Positions 24,770 through 33,778 are shown, counted from the first letter of the stretch. The stretch: 49,493 nt of DNA from Candidatus Avimonas faecium (GCA_904419005.1 CAJFQI010000009.1:1-49493), one strand, 5' to 3'. Notes: a model not told the origin generated them from the sequence alone. Translations and numbers: made by a program.

Positions 24770-25618
24770 TCATCGCACCAGTTCGGGATGCCGGCGGCAG
24801 TAATGGAAAATATACTGTTGCGCGATCCCGGCGCATTCCCCGAAATCCGCCGGGGTGCAGCCGGGGAAGAGCGATTTCATCGCCCTTTTCATCCATACGT
24901 CAAGCGGGAAAGCCTCCATGCGGGCCATGCCGTAGAGCAGCACGCACTCCGCCACCTTCGGGCCGACGCCCCGGATGGTTTGCAGCCGGGCCCGCGCTTC
25001 CGGCAGCGGCAGGGCGGCGACGGCCTTTAGGTCAATATCGCCGCCGGCGACCTTGTGCGCGGCGTCAAGGAGGTAGCCCGCCCGCCATCCGGCGCGAAGG
25101 GGGGCCAGGTCGGCCTCCGAGCACCCGGCGAGAGCCTCCGGCGTTGGAAAGGCGCGGGCCATGCCGTCCGGCTCGCCCGGGTCGCTGCCGCACGGTTCCC
25201 CGAACAAGCGGCAGAGCCGGGCGACAATCCCCTGGATCCGCTTGACGTTGTTGTTTTGGGAAAGGATAAAGGAGATCAGCGCTTCCCAGGCATCCTGCCG
25301 CAGGACGCGGATCCCCGGTGCGTACCGCGCGCATTCCCGCAGGGCGGGGATAGCGAGATAGCCCTCCCGCAGCGCCGCGTAGTCGCGGTCCAGGTCAAAA
25401 TACGGCCGCCAAAAGCCCTCAAACTCTTCCCGGGTGCAGGCAAACAGCACCCCGCGCTCGTCCTGCTTTACAAAAAGGGGATGGCTTCCGGCCACGCCCC
25501 GCCAGCCGTCCCCGTCCCGCCGGAACCGGAAGCATTGGCCGCAGTCGAGGGTATCCTCGAGATTGAAAAGGGCCAGGCCCTCAACCAGCACCCCCTGCGC
25601 TTTCTGCGTTACCTGCAT
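24770..25618 (-). CDS. 8-oxoguanine DNA glycosylase (OGG1-type HhH-GPD)
   Basis: A 282-residue base-excision repair enzyme. The N-terminal OGG_N domain (LEDTLDCGQCFRFRRDGDGW) flips and reads the base. The HhH-GPD domain has LSQNNNVKRIQGIV and the hairpin IRGVGPKVAEC with the Schiff-base lysine K221, followed by the catalytic D240 (PLDVWMKRA). It removes 8-oxoguanine and cuts the abasic site. Start: ATG at 25618, with AAGGA 8 bases upstream; an in-frame ATG 3 codons earlier sits inside that site. It is divergent from the DUF6062 gene with overlapping promoters. Confidence 0.92.
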   Translation of the reverse strand: MQVTQKAQGVLVEGLALFNLEDTLDCGQCFRFRRDGDGWRGVAGSHPLFVKQDERGVLFACTREEFEGFWRPYFDLDRDYAALREGYLAIPALRECARYAPGIRVLRQDAWEALISFILSQNNNVKRIQGIVARLCRLFGEPCGSDPGEPDGMARAFPTPEALAGCSEADLAPLRAGWRAGYLLDAAHKVAGGDIDLKAVAALPLPEARARLQTIRGVGPKVAECVLLYGMARMEAFPLDVWMKRAMKSLFPGCTPADFGECAGIAQQYIFHYCRRHPELVR

Positions 25619-25652
25619 GATATCCATCCTTCCCTGAGCGGCTGCCGCTGCC

Positions 25653-25681
25653 TGTACAATTATAGCAGAATATGCTATGAT
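25653..25681. promoter_or_regulatory. divergent overlapping promoters
   Basis: Plus strand: TGTACA (25653-25658), 17 bp, TATGAT (25676-25681), for the DUF6062 gene. Minus strand: TATAAT at 25664-25659 for the glycosylase gene. The boxes interleave, so only one polymerase can bind at a time. Confidence 0.6.
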
Positions 25682-25734
25682 AATCCATAGCCGTGCGGCT
25701 CGGATACCGGCCGCCAAAAGAAAGGATGGATTTC

Positions 25735-26430
25735 ATGCGGGAGGATATCACCAGTATCCCGGTAAGCGAAGTGTTTGAACCGAAAGACGGCTGCCCCATC
25801 TGCCGGATGCGCGACATGCTGGAGGCCCGGGTGACCGAGTATATAACCGGCGCGGCGATGATGGAGCCGGACGTCCGTCAGGAGACGAACCGCCTCGGTT
25901 TTTGCATTGACCATTACCGGATGATGCTGAAAAAGCGCAACCGCCTCGGGGTGGCGCTGATTTTGGAAAGCCATCTCAATGAAATGGAAAAACAGGTTTT
26001 TGCCGGACCGCCCCTGCTGGGCAAAAGCTCGAAAAAGCAGGCGCAGTCCGCCGGGCGGGCGATGGGGAGCTGCTTTATCTGTCAGCAGGTGGATTGGGCC
26101 ATGGAGCGGATGCTGGCCACCGTCTGCCGGCTGTGGGAAAACGAGCGGGACTTCCGGCGGCTGTTTGACGAGCAGCCGGCCCTCTGCCTGCCCCATTTTT
26201 CCCTTTTGGTGGAAACGGCCGGGCTGAAAATGAGCAAAAAAACGGCGCCGGACTTTGCCAAGGCCGCCGCCGCCCTCTGCCGCTCCTATCTGACCGAGCT
26301 GCGGGGCGACGTCTCCCACTTCTGCCGGATGTTTGATTACCGCAACACGGGGGAGGACGCCGACTGGGGGAACTCCAAGGATTCGATTGAGCGGGCGATT
26401 TGGTGGCTGACGTCCCGCCAGCCTTCCTGA
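25735..26430 (+). CDS. DUF6062 family protein
   Basis: A 231-residue soluble protein. The pattern matches DUF6062 as I know it: an N-terminal 'DITSIPVSEVFEPKDGCPICRM' with a CPIC pair, 'MEPDVRQETNRLGFCIDHYRMML' with a Cys-x-x-His, a second CFIC pair (GSCFICQQVDWAMERML), LCLPHFSLLVE and HFCRMFDYRN. The repeated Cys/His sets suggest bound metal, which is inference. Function unknown. Start: ATG at 25735, 8-9 bases after AAAGGA; the same arrangement with an inner ATG occurs in the divergent glycosylase gene. A terminator follows at 26454. Confidence 0.85.
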   Translation: MREDITSIPVSEVFEPKDGCPICRMRDMLEARVTEYITGAAMMEPDVRQETNRLGFCIDHYRMMLKKRNRLGVALILESHLNEMEKQVFAGPPLLGKSSKKQAQSAGRAMGSCFICQQVDWAMERMLATVCRLWENERDFRRLFDEQPALCLPHFSLLVETAGLKMSKKTAPDFAKAAAALCRSYLTELRGDVSHFCRMFDYRNTGEDADWGNSKDSIERAIWWLTSRQPS

Positions 26431-26453
26431 GCGGCGCAGGGGCGTTGAAGAGG

Positions 26454-26497
26454 GCGAGGATCCATCCGGGCTTTCTCTGGATGGATCCTCGCTTTTT
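26454..26497 (+). terminator. intrinsic terminator after DUF6062 gene
   Basis: Stem GCGAGGATCCATCC / GGATGGATCCTCGC with loop GGGCTTTCTCT, then a T5 tract. Confidence 0.9.
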
Positions 26498-26585
26498 CCG
26501 CGGAAGAAACGGTCCGGCGTAAAGGGCTTTCAACCCCTAGTATCAAAAAAGACGCCGGAGGCGCCGGACGAAAAAGCGGAATTCA

Positions 26586-26660
26586 CAATTTCCACGCAGG
26601 GTATTTTGAGTGGAAACGGCAGGGTTTTTTCACAGTTTCCACCGAGTTTTCCACCAAATC
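26586..26660. repeat. cluster of TTTCCAC motifs
   Basis: ATTTCCACG, GTTTCCACC and GTTTTCCACC on the plus strand plus AGTGGAAAC (minus-strand GTTTCCACT). They resemble, but do not match, DnaA boxes (TTATCCACA). Confidence 0.35.
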
Positions 26661-26906
26661 AGCGCTTAACAGAATTTTTACAAACTGTAAAACAGAATGC
26701 CAAAAGCAACCAGAAAAATACAGAAAACGGAAAAACTCGCGGTTTCCGGGTGAAAATAGCTGCCGAAACGGGGCAATGCGGGGAAATGGCCGGCGGGAAC
26801 AGGCCGGAAATGTCCGCCTGCCCGTGGTATAAACGCAAAAGGCGCCGCCCATACTGAAGGCAGAGGGCCGCAGCAGCGGCGATTGAGGCAGAATGGGGAT
26901 GAGCGG

Positions 26907-27179
26907 ATGATAAAAGGCGTCAACCGGCAGATTATTGAAGTGATGGATACCGGCAACGAATACTTTGAGCGGGCCCTCCTGGTGGTCCGGCCCCGCTTTT
27001 CGGACGTTGAGCCGGGGCGGCTGCACGAGGAAGCGAGGCGGATGGTCAACAACGCGGAAGGCTATACCGGCTTGAAGTGGAACCGTAAGCAGCGACGCCG
27101 TCGGCTTTGGCTTCAAGGGGGGCTGGCCGGCCTTTTCGGCATGCTGGCCGGCGCGCTGCTGATGGCGCTGGTGCGCTGA
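26907..27179 (+). CDS. small conserved hypothetical protein with C-terminal membrane helix
   Basis: A 90-residue protein, MIKGVNRQIIEVMDTGNEYFERALLVVRP at its start (shown in part), of a type I believe recurs in clostridial genomes but with no known function. The N-terminal 50 residues are soluble and the last 22 (GGLAGLFGMLAGALLMALVR) form one membrane helix after a very basic stretch (KQRRRRLW), giving a tail-anchored topology with the N-terminus inside. The ATG at 26907 is chosen over a TTG 8 codons upstream; the ribosome site is weak (GGGGATGAG). A perfect terminator follows. Confidence 0.65.
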   Translation: MIKGVNRQIIEVMDTGNEYFERALLVVRPRFSDVEPGRLHEEARRMVNNAEGYTGLKWNRKQRRRRLWLQGGLAGLFGMLAGALLMALVR

Positions 27180-27626
27180 GCAGGGCTATTTCCGCCTGTA
27201 AGGGAAAATAAAGGCAAAGCGATACGCCAAAAAAAGGGAACCCCGCGGGGTTCCCTTTTTTTGGACAAGGCCCCCGGCCGGGAAGGCCGCAGGCTCCCTG
27301 GCAGCTTTCCCGGCATCGCCGGGGCGCCCTGCCCCCGTCTTCCGCCGGGATTCTCTGTCCAAGCCTGTAGGCGGTGCTCCCCCTTTTCCGTATCCCGCCG
27401 GACCTTTCTGCGGGAGACGGGGCAACGCCGCAGGATCGGACGCCCCGCTTTTCTAGCATTTCCTTCTTTTTCCCCGCTTTCCCCCTTCCTTTTTGCGTGG
27501 GGGATATGATATAATGACGGATAAAGGAAAAAACGGGGATCCTTTGTCGGGCCTGCTGGGCTTTAGGGGATCCCCTCAAAGCGGACGGCTCCGGCTTTTG
27601 GACGGAGCGGAAACGAAGGGGCAGGG
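27180..27626 (+). other. 447-bp intergenic region
   Basis: Contains the terminator at 27229-27262, a pyrimidine-rich stretch (about 27440-27495), and TATAAT at 27510-27515 with no clear -35, the likely promoter of the methyltransferase gene. Nothing else seen. Confidence 0.5.
27229..27262. terminator. perfect bidirectional terminator
   Basis: A 34-bp perfect palindrome: A7, GGGAACCCC, GCGGGGTTCCC and T7. It ends the small tail-anchored protein gene. Confidence 0.92.
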
Positions 27627-28499
27627 ATGGAACGGATGCGACAGGAGGGCCGGTGGCGGGAGCCGGAAGGAAAGCGGAAAATGAAGACAGGAAGCCTTGA
27701 AGGCGGGGCCCGGGAGGAACGGCCGGAAATCCGGCGGAACAGATTGCCGGAATCGGACGGTTCCCCGCGGGAGGATGCGATCCCCGGACGCAACGCAGTA
27801 AGCGAGGCGCTCCGCTCCGGCCGGCCGATTGACAGCGTGCTTGTCGCCAAGGGGGAACGCGCCGGCAGCATCGTGGCGTTGATTGCCCGCTGCCGTGACC
27901 GGGGGATCCCGGTCAAAGAGGTGGATGCCCGCCGGCTGGAGGCCCTCGGCGGCCGGAACCATCAGGGGATCGTCGCTTTGGCGGCATGCCGGGAGTACGC
28001 TTCCCTTGACGACCTTTTTGCCGCAGCCGAAGCCAAGGGAGAACCGCCTTTTTTCATCGTTTGCGACGAGCTGGAGGACCCTCATAACCTGGGGGCGATC
28101 CTCCGCACGGCGGAGGCGGCGGGCGCCCATGGGGTGATCCTTCCCAAACGCCGTTCGGCGGGGCTGTCTGCGGCGGTGTATAAGGCCTCGGCCGGCGCGG
28201 TGGAATATGTGCCGGTCGCCCGCGTGGCCAATTTGGCCGATACGCTGCGGGAACTGAAAAAACGCGGCGTGTGGATCTATGGGCTGGACATGCAGGGGGA
28301 GGTCTGGTGCCGGGCCGACCTGCGCGGCCCTCTGGCGCTGGTGGTCGGCTCGGAAGGCCGGGGGATCGGCCGCATCGTCAAGCAGCAATGCGATTTTATG
28401 CTGTCCTTGCCGATGGCGGGGCAGATTTCCTCCCTGAACGCGTCGGTCGCCTGCGGCATCCTGCTGTATGAGGCCGCACGGCAGAGGCGGGGGCTTTAG
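27627..28499 (+). CDS. rlmB: TrmH/RlmB-family rRNA 2'-O-methyltransferase
   Basis: A SPOUT-class methyltransferase of up to 290 residues. Order: a charged, poorly conserved N-terminus; the substrate-binding domain (AIPGRNAVSEALRSGRPIDSVLVAKG ... NHQGIVALAACREY); and the knotted catalytic domain with motif 1 DELEDPHNLGAILRTAE, motif 2 LVVGSEGRGIGR and motif 3 SSLNASVACGILLYEA. It methylates G2251 of 23S rRNA if truly RlmB; other TrmH substrates are possible. The start is uncertain: ATG 27627 (weak site) or ATG 27681, which has AAGGAA 8 bases ahead. The charged extension is not needed for the fold. Followed 50 bp later by the pseudo-ATPase gene. Confidence 0.9.
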   Translation: MERMRQEGRWREPEGKRKMKTGSLEGGAREERPEIRRNRLPESDGSPREDAIPGRNAVSEALRSGRPIDSVLVAKGERAGSIVALIARCRDRGIPVKEVDARRLEALGGRNHQGIVALAACREYASLDDLFAAAEAKGEPPFFIVCDELEDPHNLGAILRTAEAAGAHGVILPKRRSAGLSAAVYKASAGAVEYVPVARVANLADTLRELKKRGVWIYGLDMQGEVWCRADLRGPLALVVGSEGRGIGRIVKQQCDFMLSLPMAGQISSLNASVACGILLYEAARQRRGL

Positions 28500-28549
28500 C
28501 GCGGAATAGGACCGGGAAGATGCGAGGATAGGAAAGGCGTGAGCGTTCA

Positions 28550-31456
28550 ATGGATTCCCACAACCCGAAAAAGGCATCGTCTCCCTACGATGTGGATGAA
28601 ATATTGGAGGAGGCGCGCCGCCTGAAGGAGGCGCGTCTGAAACGGCAGCAGGGCAGTGGATCCCCGGCGTCCGGCGAGCCGCCGCGGGCGGATGCGCGCG
28701 CACGCTCGCCAAAGCCCGCAGCGGCGCCGGCCTCGCGCGCTCCAAGGGAGACGGCGGTACCGGCATCCGGGGCTTCCGCCAGGCCGGGCTCTGCGCAGGG
28801 CACCGCCGCCCAGGGAGGAGCCGGATCCGGTGCGGCCCCGTCGGCACAGGAGGCACGCCCGCCGAAGCCCGCGCCGATCCCCCCGGTTAAGCAGCCTCCG
28901 AAGCCGGCCCCCCTGCCGAAAGAGCCGGTTTCTCCCCGGCCTGCTCCGGTGAAAGGGGCGCAGGAGCCGCGGAAGGGCTCGCAGCAGAAGGCGGCTTCGG
29001 CTGCACCGGAGCCGCAGAAACCGGCTCGGCCTCCGATAGAGAAGGCGCCGGCCGCCGGCGTTTCGACGCCCGAAAAGCCTTTACAGCCCGTGCAGCCAGA
29101 GGGAGCAGCAGGTCAGGTGAAGCAGGTGGAGCAGGTGGAGCTGACGAGGCCGGCGAAGCCGACAGAACCGGCGGAGCCAGTGCCGCTTTCCAAGCCTCCT
29201 GCCACCGCGGCTCCGATCGCAAGGCCTGCGGCCGAACCGGCGGATGAGCCGGAGGAGACGCCTCCCCGCGTGATCGTCTATCCGGCGGATGTGCAGACGG
29301 CCGCGGCGCGGGCCAGGCCTGAGCAGCGGGAGCCCGAGGAAGACGTGAAAATTTATGTGCCGCACATTCCTGCTCCCGCGCGCAAGAGTTCCCCGGCAGA
29401 ACTGTCCAAGACCCTGGTGCTGCACACCTTCAAGGGAGAGGACGATCTGGACCAAATCCGGATGGAAAGCCTGCTGGAGGCTCCCGACGAGCCGGCGGAG
29501 CCGCCGGATAGGGAGAAGCCGGCAGAGAGGGCCGAAATCCATCCGCTCCCCCTGAAGCCCCAAAGCGAAGCCGAGACGCCGGATGAAACGGATCAGGATT
29601 TGGAGGAACGCCTTCAGGAGAAGCGGCGCAAGAAAGCGGAGAATTTCAAGCTCCATCCGGCATTCAAGCTCTCGGGAGAGGAAGAGGAAAACGACCCCTC
29701 GGAAGAGCCGGAGGTTTTTGAAGACGAGGAGCTGGAGGATTACAGCAGCTATGAGGAAACCGAGGCGGTGCGCAGCGAGCTGAGCTACCGCCGGCGGATG
29801 GGCTGGCTTCAACTTACCCTCACGGGGGCAATCGCCGCCGTGCTGTTCGGGATATCCGTCGTCATGGGGCTGCTCGAGCTGCCGTTGCTGAACGCGACGC
29901 TGCTGATTTCCCTGAACCTGTTCCTCCTCGGCGTGGCGGCGCTGATCAATCACCGCGCCGTCGGCGGCGGATTGGCCGCCTTGTTCCGGATGCAGGCCAG
30001 CGCGGACAGCGCCGTCGGTGTTTGCACCGTCGTGGTCCTGCTCCAAACAGCGGCCCAGTTTTTGAATCTTAGCAGCGTGTCCGCAGGGCAGGCGGTCCTT
30101 CTCGCGCCGGTCGCCGCCCTCGGCCTTTTCCTCAATGCGCTGGGACGGCAGATGCGGGCCCTGCGGATCAGCCGCAATTTCCATTTTGCCGGCTACCGCG
30201 GGGAAAAATACGCCGCAAAGATTGTGGAAGACAGCCGGGCGGCGGTGGACATTGGCCGCTCCGCCGTGGCGCTGGGCGAGCCGGTGGTATGCTATATGCA
30301 GAAAACGGGCTTTTTGACGCACTTTCTCCGGAATTCCTACGAGGGGGACGCGGCCGACCAGGTTATGAAGCTGTATGTGCCGGTTTCCCTGATTGCTTCC
30401 CTGGTGCTGGGGGTTGTTTACGGCCTCTTCAGCCGGGCGGCGGACGCGTGGCTGAACGCGCTGACGGTTTTTGCCAGTGCGGTCTGCCTGTCGGCGCCGT
30501 TGGCGGCTCTTTCCGCCACCAACTTCCCCCTGCTCCGCGCCGCCGGCCGCGTCTTGCGCCGCGGGGCCATGCTCATCGGCTGGCGCGCGGCAGAGGCGTT
30601 CGGCGGCGCGCACGCCCTGGCGGTTGACGCGCTGGATCTTTTCCCCAGCGAAAGCGTGCTCCTGCACGGGATCAAGACCTTTTCCGGCACTCGGATTGAC
30701 GAGGCGATTCTTGACGCGGCAGCGGTGTCGATCGCGGCGGGCGGGCCGCTGTCGAGCGTGTTCCGCCGGGTGATTCAGGACCGCACCGACATCCTGCAAA
30801 GCGTGGATACGCTGGTATATGAGCAGGATATGGGGATGTCCGGCTGGGTAGGCGGCCGCCGGGTGCTGATCGGGAACCGCCGCCTGCTGGAAAACCATGG
30901 GGTGGACGTCCCCTCCCGGGATTATGAGACGCGGTATGCCAAGGACGGCCGCCAGCTGGTCTACCTTTCCACGGCGGGCGAGCTGTCCGCTATGTTCGTG
31001 GTCAGCTATACGGCGGACGAAGGGATCGCCGAAGCGCTGGAAGCGCTGGAAAACGCGGGGATTACCCTGTTGGTGCGCACCTGCGACCCCAACGTGACGG
31101 AGGATCTGGTCTGCCGGGTTTTCGGCCTTGACCCCTATTATGTTGAGATTATGGGCGCCCCGGCCGGCCGCCGGTATGAGCAGCTGGTCGCGGAGGAGCA
31201 AAAGCAGGACGAGGCCGTGATGGCCTCCAACGGCCGGCTGGAGGGGATCGCTTACGCACTGGCCTATTGCCGGCGCCTGTGGGGGGCCTCCCGCCTGGCC
31301 GTGGCGCTGCAAATCATTGGCGGGGCGGTCGGCTTTGCCCTCAGCACGGTTTTCTCCTTGTATACCGGCTACTTCCTTCCGGCGCTTTTCTTGGTGGCAT
31401 ACACCTTGTTTTGGCTGTTTGTCTCGTGGGTTTTGCCCTGCATCCGGGGTGTATAG
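28550..31456 (+). CDS. P-type-ATPase-like membrane pseudoenzyme with long disordered N-terminus
   Basis: A 968-residue protein. Residues 1 to about 410 are Pro/Ala/Glu-rich and surely unstructured, except a short conserved-looking helix near the start (DVDEILEEARRLKEARLKR). Six to eight membrane segments follow from about 415. The second half aligns with CopA of this same window, but every catalytic motif is altered: CPC becomes C646-L-S-A-P; DKTGT becomes D693-A-L-D-L; the HP motif becomes G732-P733; TGDN becomes T844-C-D-P; GDGxND becomes ASNGRLEG (892-899). The nucleotide-domain strand VLIGNRRLLENHGV is kept (CopA: ILVGSRRLMEENGV). A TGES actuator loop is not seen. It cannot pump by the P-type mechanism; a sensory, scaffold or regulatory membrane role is inferred. 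Co-directional with rlmB. Confidence 0.8.
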   Translation: MDSHNPKKASSPYDVDEILEEARRLKEARLKRQQGSGSPASGEPPRADARARSPKPAAAPASRAPRETAVPASGASARPGSAQGTAAQGGAGSGAAPSAQEARPPKPAPIPPVKQPPKPAPLPKEPVSPRPAPVKGAQEPRKGSQQKAASAAPEPQKPARPPIEKAPAAGVSTPEKPLQPVQPEGAAGQVKQVEQVELTRPAKPTEPAEPVPLSKPPATAAPIARPAAEPADEPEETPPRVIVYPADVQTAAARARPEQREPEEDVKIYVPHIPAPARKSSPAELSKTLVLHTFKGEDDLDQIRMESLLEAPDEPAEPPDREKPAERAEIHPLPLKPQSEAETPDETDQDLEERLQEKRRKKAENFKLHPAFKLSGEEEENDPSEEPEVFEDEELEDYSSYEETEAVRSELSYRRRMGWLQLTLTGAIAAVLFGISVVMGLLELPLLNATLLISLNLFLLGVAALINHRAVGGGLAALFRMQASADSAVGVCTVVVLLQTAAQFLNLSSVSAGQAVLLAPVAALGLFLNALGRQMRALRISRNFHFAGYRGEKYAAKIVEDSRAAVDIGRSAVALGEPVVCYMQKTGFLTHFLRNSYEGDAADQVMKLYVPVSLIASLVLGVVYGLFSRAADAWLNALTVFASAVCLSAPLAALSATNFPLLRAAGRVLRRGAMLIGWRAAEAFGGAHALAVDALDLFPSESVLLHGIKTFSGTRIDEAILDAAAVSIAAGGPLSSVFRRVIQDRTDILQSVDTLVYEQDMGMSGWVGGRRVLIGNRRLLENHGVDVPSRDYETRYAKDGRQLVYLSTAGELSAMFVVSYTADEGIAEALEALENAGITLLVRTCDPNVTEDLVCRVFGLDPYYVEIMGAPAGRRYEQLVAEEQKQDEAVMASNGRLEGIAYALAYCRRLWGASRLAVALQIIGGAVGFALSTVFSLYTGYFLPALFLVAYTLFWLFVSWVLPCIRGV

Positions 31457-31491
31457 AGGCCAGGACATAAAAATCGATGTACATATTACAC

Positions 31492-31533
31492 AAAATCACC
31501 CTGTGCGCATTGGCGTACAGGGTGATTTTTTTT
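31492..31533 (+). terminator. intrinsic terminator
   Basis: Stem AAAATCACCCTGT / ACAGGGTGATTTT around a 12-base loop, ending in T8. Confidence 0.92.
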
Positions 31534-31551
31534 GGAAATCCGATTTCCTAG

Positions 31552-31580
31552 TTGCAATGTCAAAGGGAATAGGATATAAT
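31552..31580 (+). promoter_or_regulatory. strong sigma-A-type promoter
   Basis: -35 TTGCAA, 17 bp, -10 TATAAT; 128 bp before the EF-G-like start, directly after the terminator. Confidence 0.85.
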
Positions 31581-31708
31581 TGTCAAAGTAGCTTCACAAT
31601 CATTTTTTCTTTTTGTGAATTATTGCTTAATCCCGTCGAATGCTGTCCGGTTCTGTCCGGATGGGCAGACGGATTGTCAAAATGCGCCATACGAAAGGAG
31701 AGCTCATC

Positions 31709-33778
31709 TTGAAACAGTACAATGCCAAAAACATCCGCAACGTCGCTTTTGCTGGACATGCCGGAACAGGAAAGACCTCCCTGGCAGAGGCGATGCTGTT
31801 TTTGTCCGGGACCACCGACCGGCTCGGAAAGATCTCCGACGGGACGACGGTCTGCGACTTTGATCCGGAGGAGATCAAGCGCGGCGCGTCCGTCTCCCTG
31901 GCGTTGGCGCCTTTGGAATGGAAGAACACCAAAATCAATATCCTTGATACGCCGGGCCTTTTCGATTTTTCGGGCGGACTGAGCGAGGGTATGCGCGCGG
32001 CCGGCAGCGTGGTAATTACGGTTTCCGGGAAAAGCGGGCTTGCCGTGGGCGCGGAAAAGGCTTTCAAGGCGGCGGCAAAGAAGGGGATCGCCAAGATCTT
32101 CTTCGTCAACGAGATGGACAATGAGAACGCTGATTTTTATAAGGTGTTTGAAGAGCTGAAAACTGTTTACGGCCCCATGATCTGCCCGCTGGTGGTGCCG
32201 ATTGTGGAGGACCGCAAAATCCAGTGCTATGTCAACCTGCTGGAGTATAAGGCGTACACTTATAAAGACGGCAAGAGCACCGAGGTGCCGATTCCGGATA
32301 TGGGCCACCGGCTGGACGGCCTGCGCACCGCAATGAACGAGGCGGTGGCCGAGAGCAGCGAGGAACTGATGGAAAAATATTTCTCCGGCGAGGCGTTCAC
32401 CCCGGACGAAATGATCCTGGGTCTGGCTTCGGGTGTCCGCAAGGGGGAGATTGCGCCGGTGTTCTGCGGCTCCGCCCTGACGATGGAGGGGGTGGACCAG
32501 CTTATGAACGGGCTGATCTGGCTGGCCCCCTATGCGGAGTCGATGGCGGGCGAGACCGGGATTGACCTCAACGGCAACCCGGTGGAGCTGTCCGTCAACG
32601 ACGATGCCCAGACGGCGGCGATCGTCTTTAAGACGGTGGTTGACCCCTTTGTCGGCAAGCTGTTGTATTTTAAGGTGGTCAGCGGTACGGTGAAACCGGA
32701 TACCCTGCTGCTCAATACCCGCACCGGCGCGCAGGAGAAGATCAGCAAGGTCTTTACCGTGCGGGGCAAAAAGCAGGAGGAGGCGGCGTACATCTGCGCG
32801 GGGGATATCGGCGCAGTGGCCAAGCTGGCGAATACCAATACGGGCGATACCCTCTGCTCACCCGCCCGTCCGGTCATCCTGCCCGGCGTCGCGTTTGAGG
32901 AGCCCTGCCTGTCCATGGCGGTCCATGCCAAGAACAAGGCGGATGAGGAGAAGATATCCTTCGGCCTGGCCCGCCTGATGGAGGAGGATCCCACCATCGG
33001 CTACACCCACAACCACGAAACCCATGAGCGGGTGGTTTCCGGACTGGGTGAACAGCACCTTGACGTCGTGGTTTCCAAGCTCAAAAGCAAGTTTGGGGTG
33101 GATGTGACGTTGGCGGTGCCGAAGGTCGCTTACCGCGAAACCATCCGTAAAAAGGTCAAGGTCCAGGGGCGGCATAAAAAGCAGTCGGGCGGCCACGGCC
33201 AATTCGGCGATGTGTGGATTGAATTTGAGCCCTGCGACAGCGAGGATATGGTGTTTGAGGAAACGGTGTTCGGCGGCTCGGTCCCGAAAAACTACTTCCC
33301 CGCGGTGGAAAAGGGGCTGCGCGAATCGATGAAAAAGGGCGTGCTGGCCGGCTTCCCGATGGTGGGAGTGAAGGCCACGCTGACGGACGGCTCCTACCAC
33401 CCGGTGGATTCCTCGGAAATGGCGTTCAAAACCGCGGCGTCGCTGGCCTACAAAGCGGGCATCCCGCAGGCCGGCCCGGTCCTGCTGGAGCCGATCGGCA
33501 CCCTGCAGGCCTATGTGCCGAACGAGAATACCGGCGACATCATGGGGGACATCAATAAGCGCCGCGGCCGCGTGCTCGGAATGACGCCGGACGAGGATAA
33601 CCTCACCTGCGTGGAGGCGGAGGTCCCGATGGCGGAGATGGGCGATTTTTCCACAGCCCTCCGTTCGCTGACCCAGGGCCGCGGCTATTACCGCTTTGCC
33701 TTTACCCGGTATGAGGAAGCGCCGATGAATGTCGCGCAGAAGGTGATCGCGGAACATAAGGAGGAGGAAGAGGAGTAG
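31709..33778 (+). CDS. elongation factor G-like translational GTPase (EF-G paralogue)
   Basis: 689 residues with the five-domain EF-G plan. GTPase motifs: P-loop GHAGTGKTS, DTPG, NEMD (canonical EF-G has NKMD) and GSAL. Domains II-III follow, then domain IV from about 465 (YRETIRKKVKVQGRHKKQSGGHGQFGDVWIEFEP) and domain V (EPIGTLQAYVPNENTGDIMGDINKRRGRVLGM). The altered P-loop and G4 motif place it in the EF-G-like/FusA2 group, which occurs beside a canonical EF-G. Start: TTG at 31709, 8 bases after AAAGGAG; ATG codons further upstream have no site. Its role is likely a specialised translation step; not established. Confidence 0.88.
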   Translation: MKQYNAKNIRNVAFAGHAGTGKTSLAEAMLFLSGTTDRLGKISDGTTVCDFDPEEIKRGASVSLALAPLEWKNTKINILDTPGLFDFSGGLSEGMRAAGSVVITVSGKSGLAVGAEKAFKAAAKKGIAKIFFVNEMDNENADFYKVFEELKTVYGPMICPLVVPIVEDRKIQCYVNLLEYKAYTYKDGKSTEVPIPDMGHRLDGLRTAMNEAVAESSEELMEKYFSGEAFTPDEMILGLASGVRKGEIAPVFCGSALTMEGVDQLMNGLIWLAPYAESMAGETGIDLNGNPVELSVNDDAQTAAIVFKTVVDPFVGKLLYFKVVSGTVKPDTLLLNTRTGAQEKISKVFTVRGKKQEEAAYICAGDIGAVAKLANTNTGDTLCSPARPVILPGVAFEEPCLSMAVHAKNKADEEKISFGLARLMEEDPTIGYTHNHETHERVVSGLGEQHLDVVVSKLKSKFGVDVTLAVPKVAYRETIRKKVKVQGRHKKQSGGHGQFGDVWIEFEPCDSEDMVFEETVFGGSVPKNYFPAVEKGLRESMKKGVLAGFPMVGVKATLTDGSYHPVDSSEMAFKTAASLAYKAGIPQAGPVLLEPIGTLQAYVPNENTGDIMGDINKRRGRVLGMTPDEDNLTCVEAEVPMAEMGDFSTALRSLTQGRGYYRFAFTRYEEAPMNVAQKVIAEHKEEEEE

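Larger units (their letters stand above)
26431..26906 (+). other. 476-bp intergenic region
   Basis: Holds the terminator at 26454-26497 and then a locally AT-richer stretch (26583-26720) in which TTTCCAC occurs three times on the plus strand and once on the minus strand within about 75 bp. No gene with a ribosome site or family resemblance was found; the minus-strand open frame here is mostly the complement of the next gene. Confidence 0.5.

Noticed and set aside
26583-26720. Replication origin or DnaA-box cluster
   Set aside because: The TTTCCAC motifs differ from TTATCCACA and no dnaA/dnaN or skewed origin genes are nearby.
29081-31468. 795-codon minus-strand open frame
   Set aside because: Shadow of the pseudo-ATPase gene, starting inside its terminal sequence.
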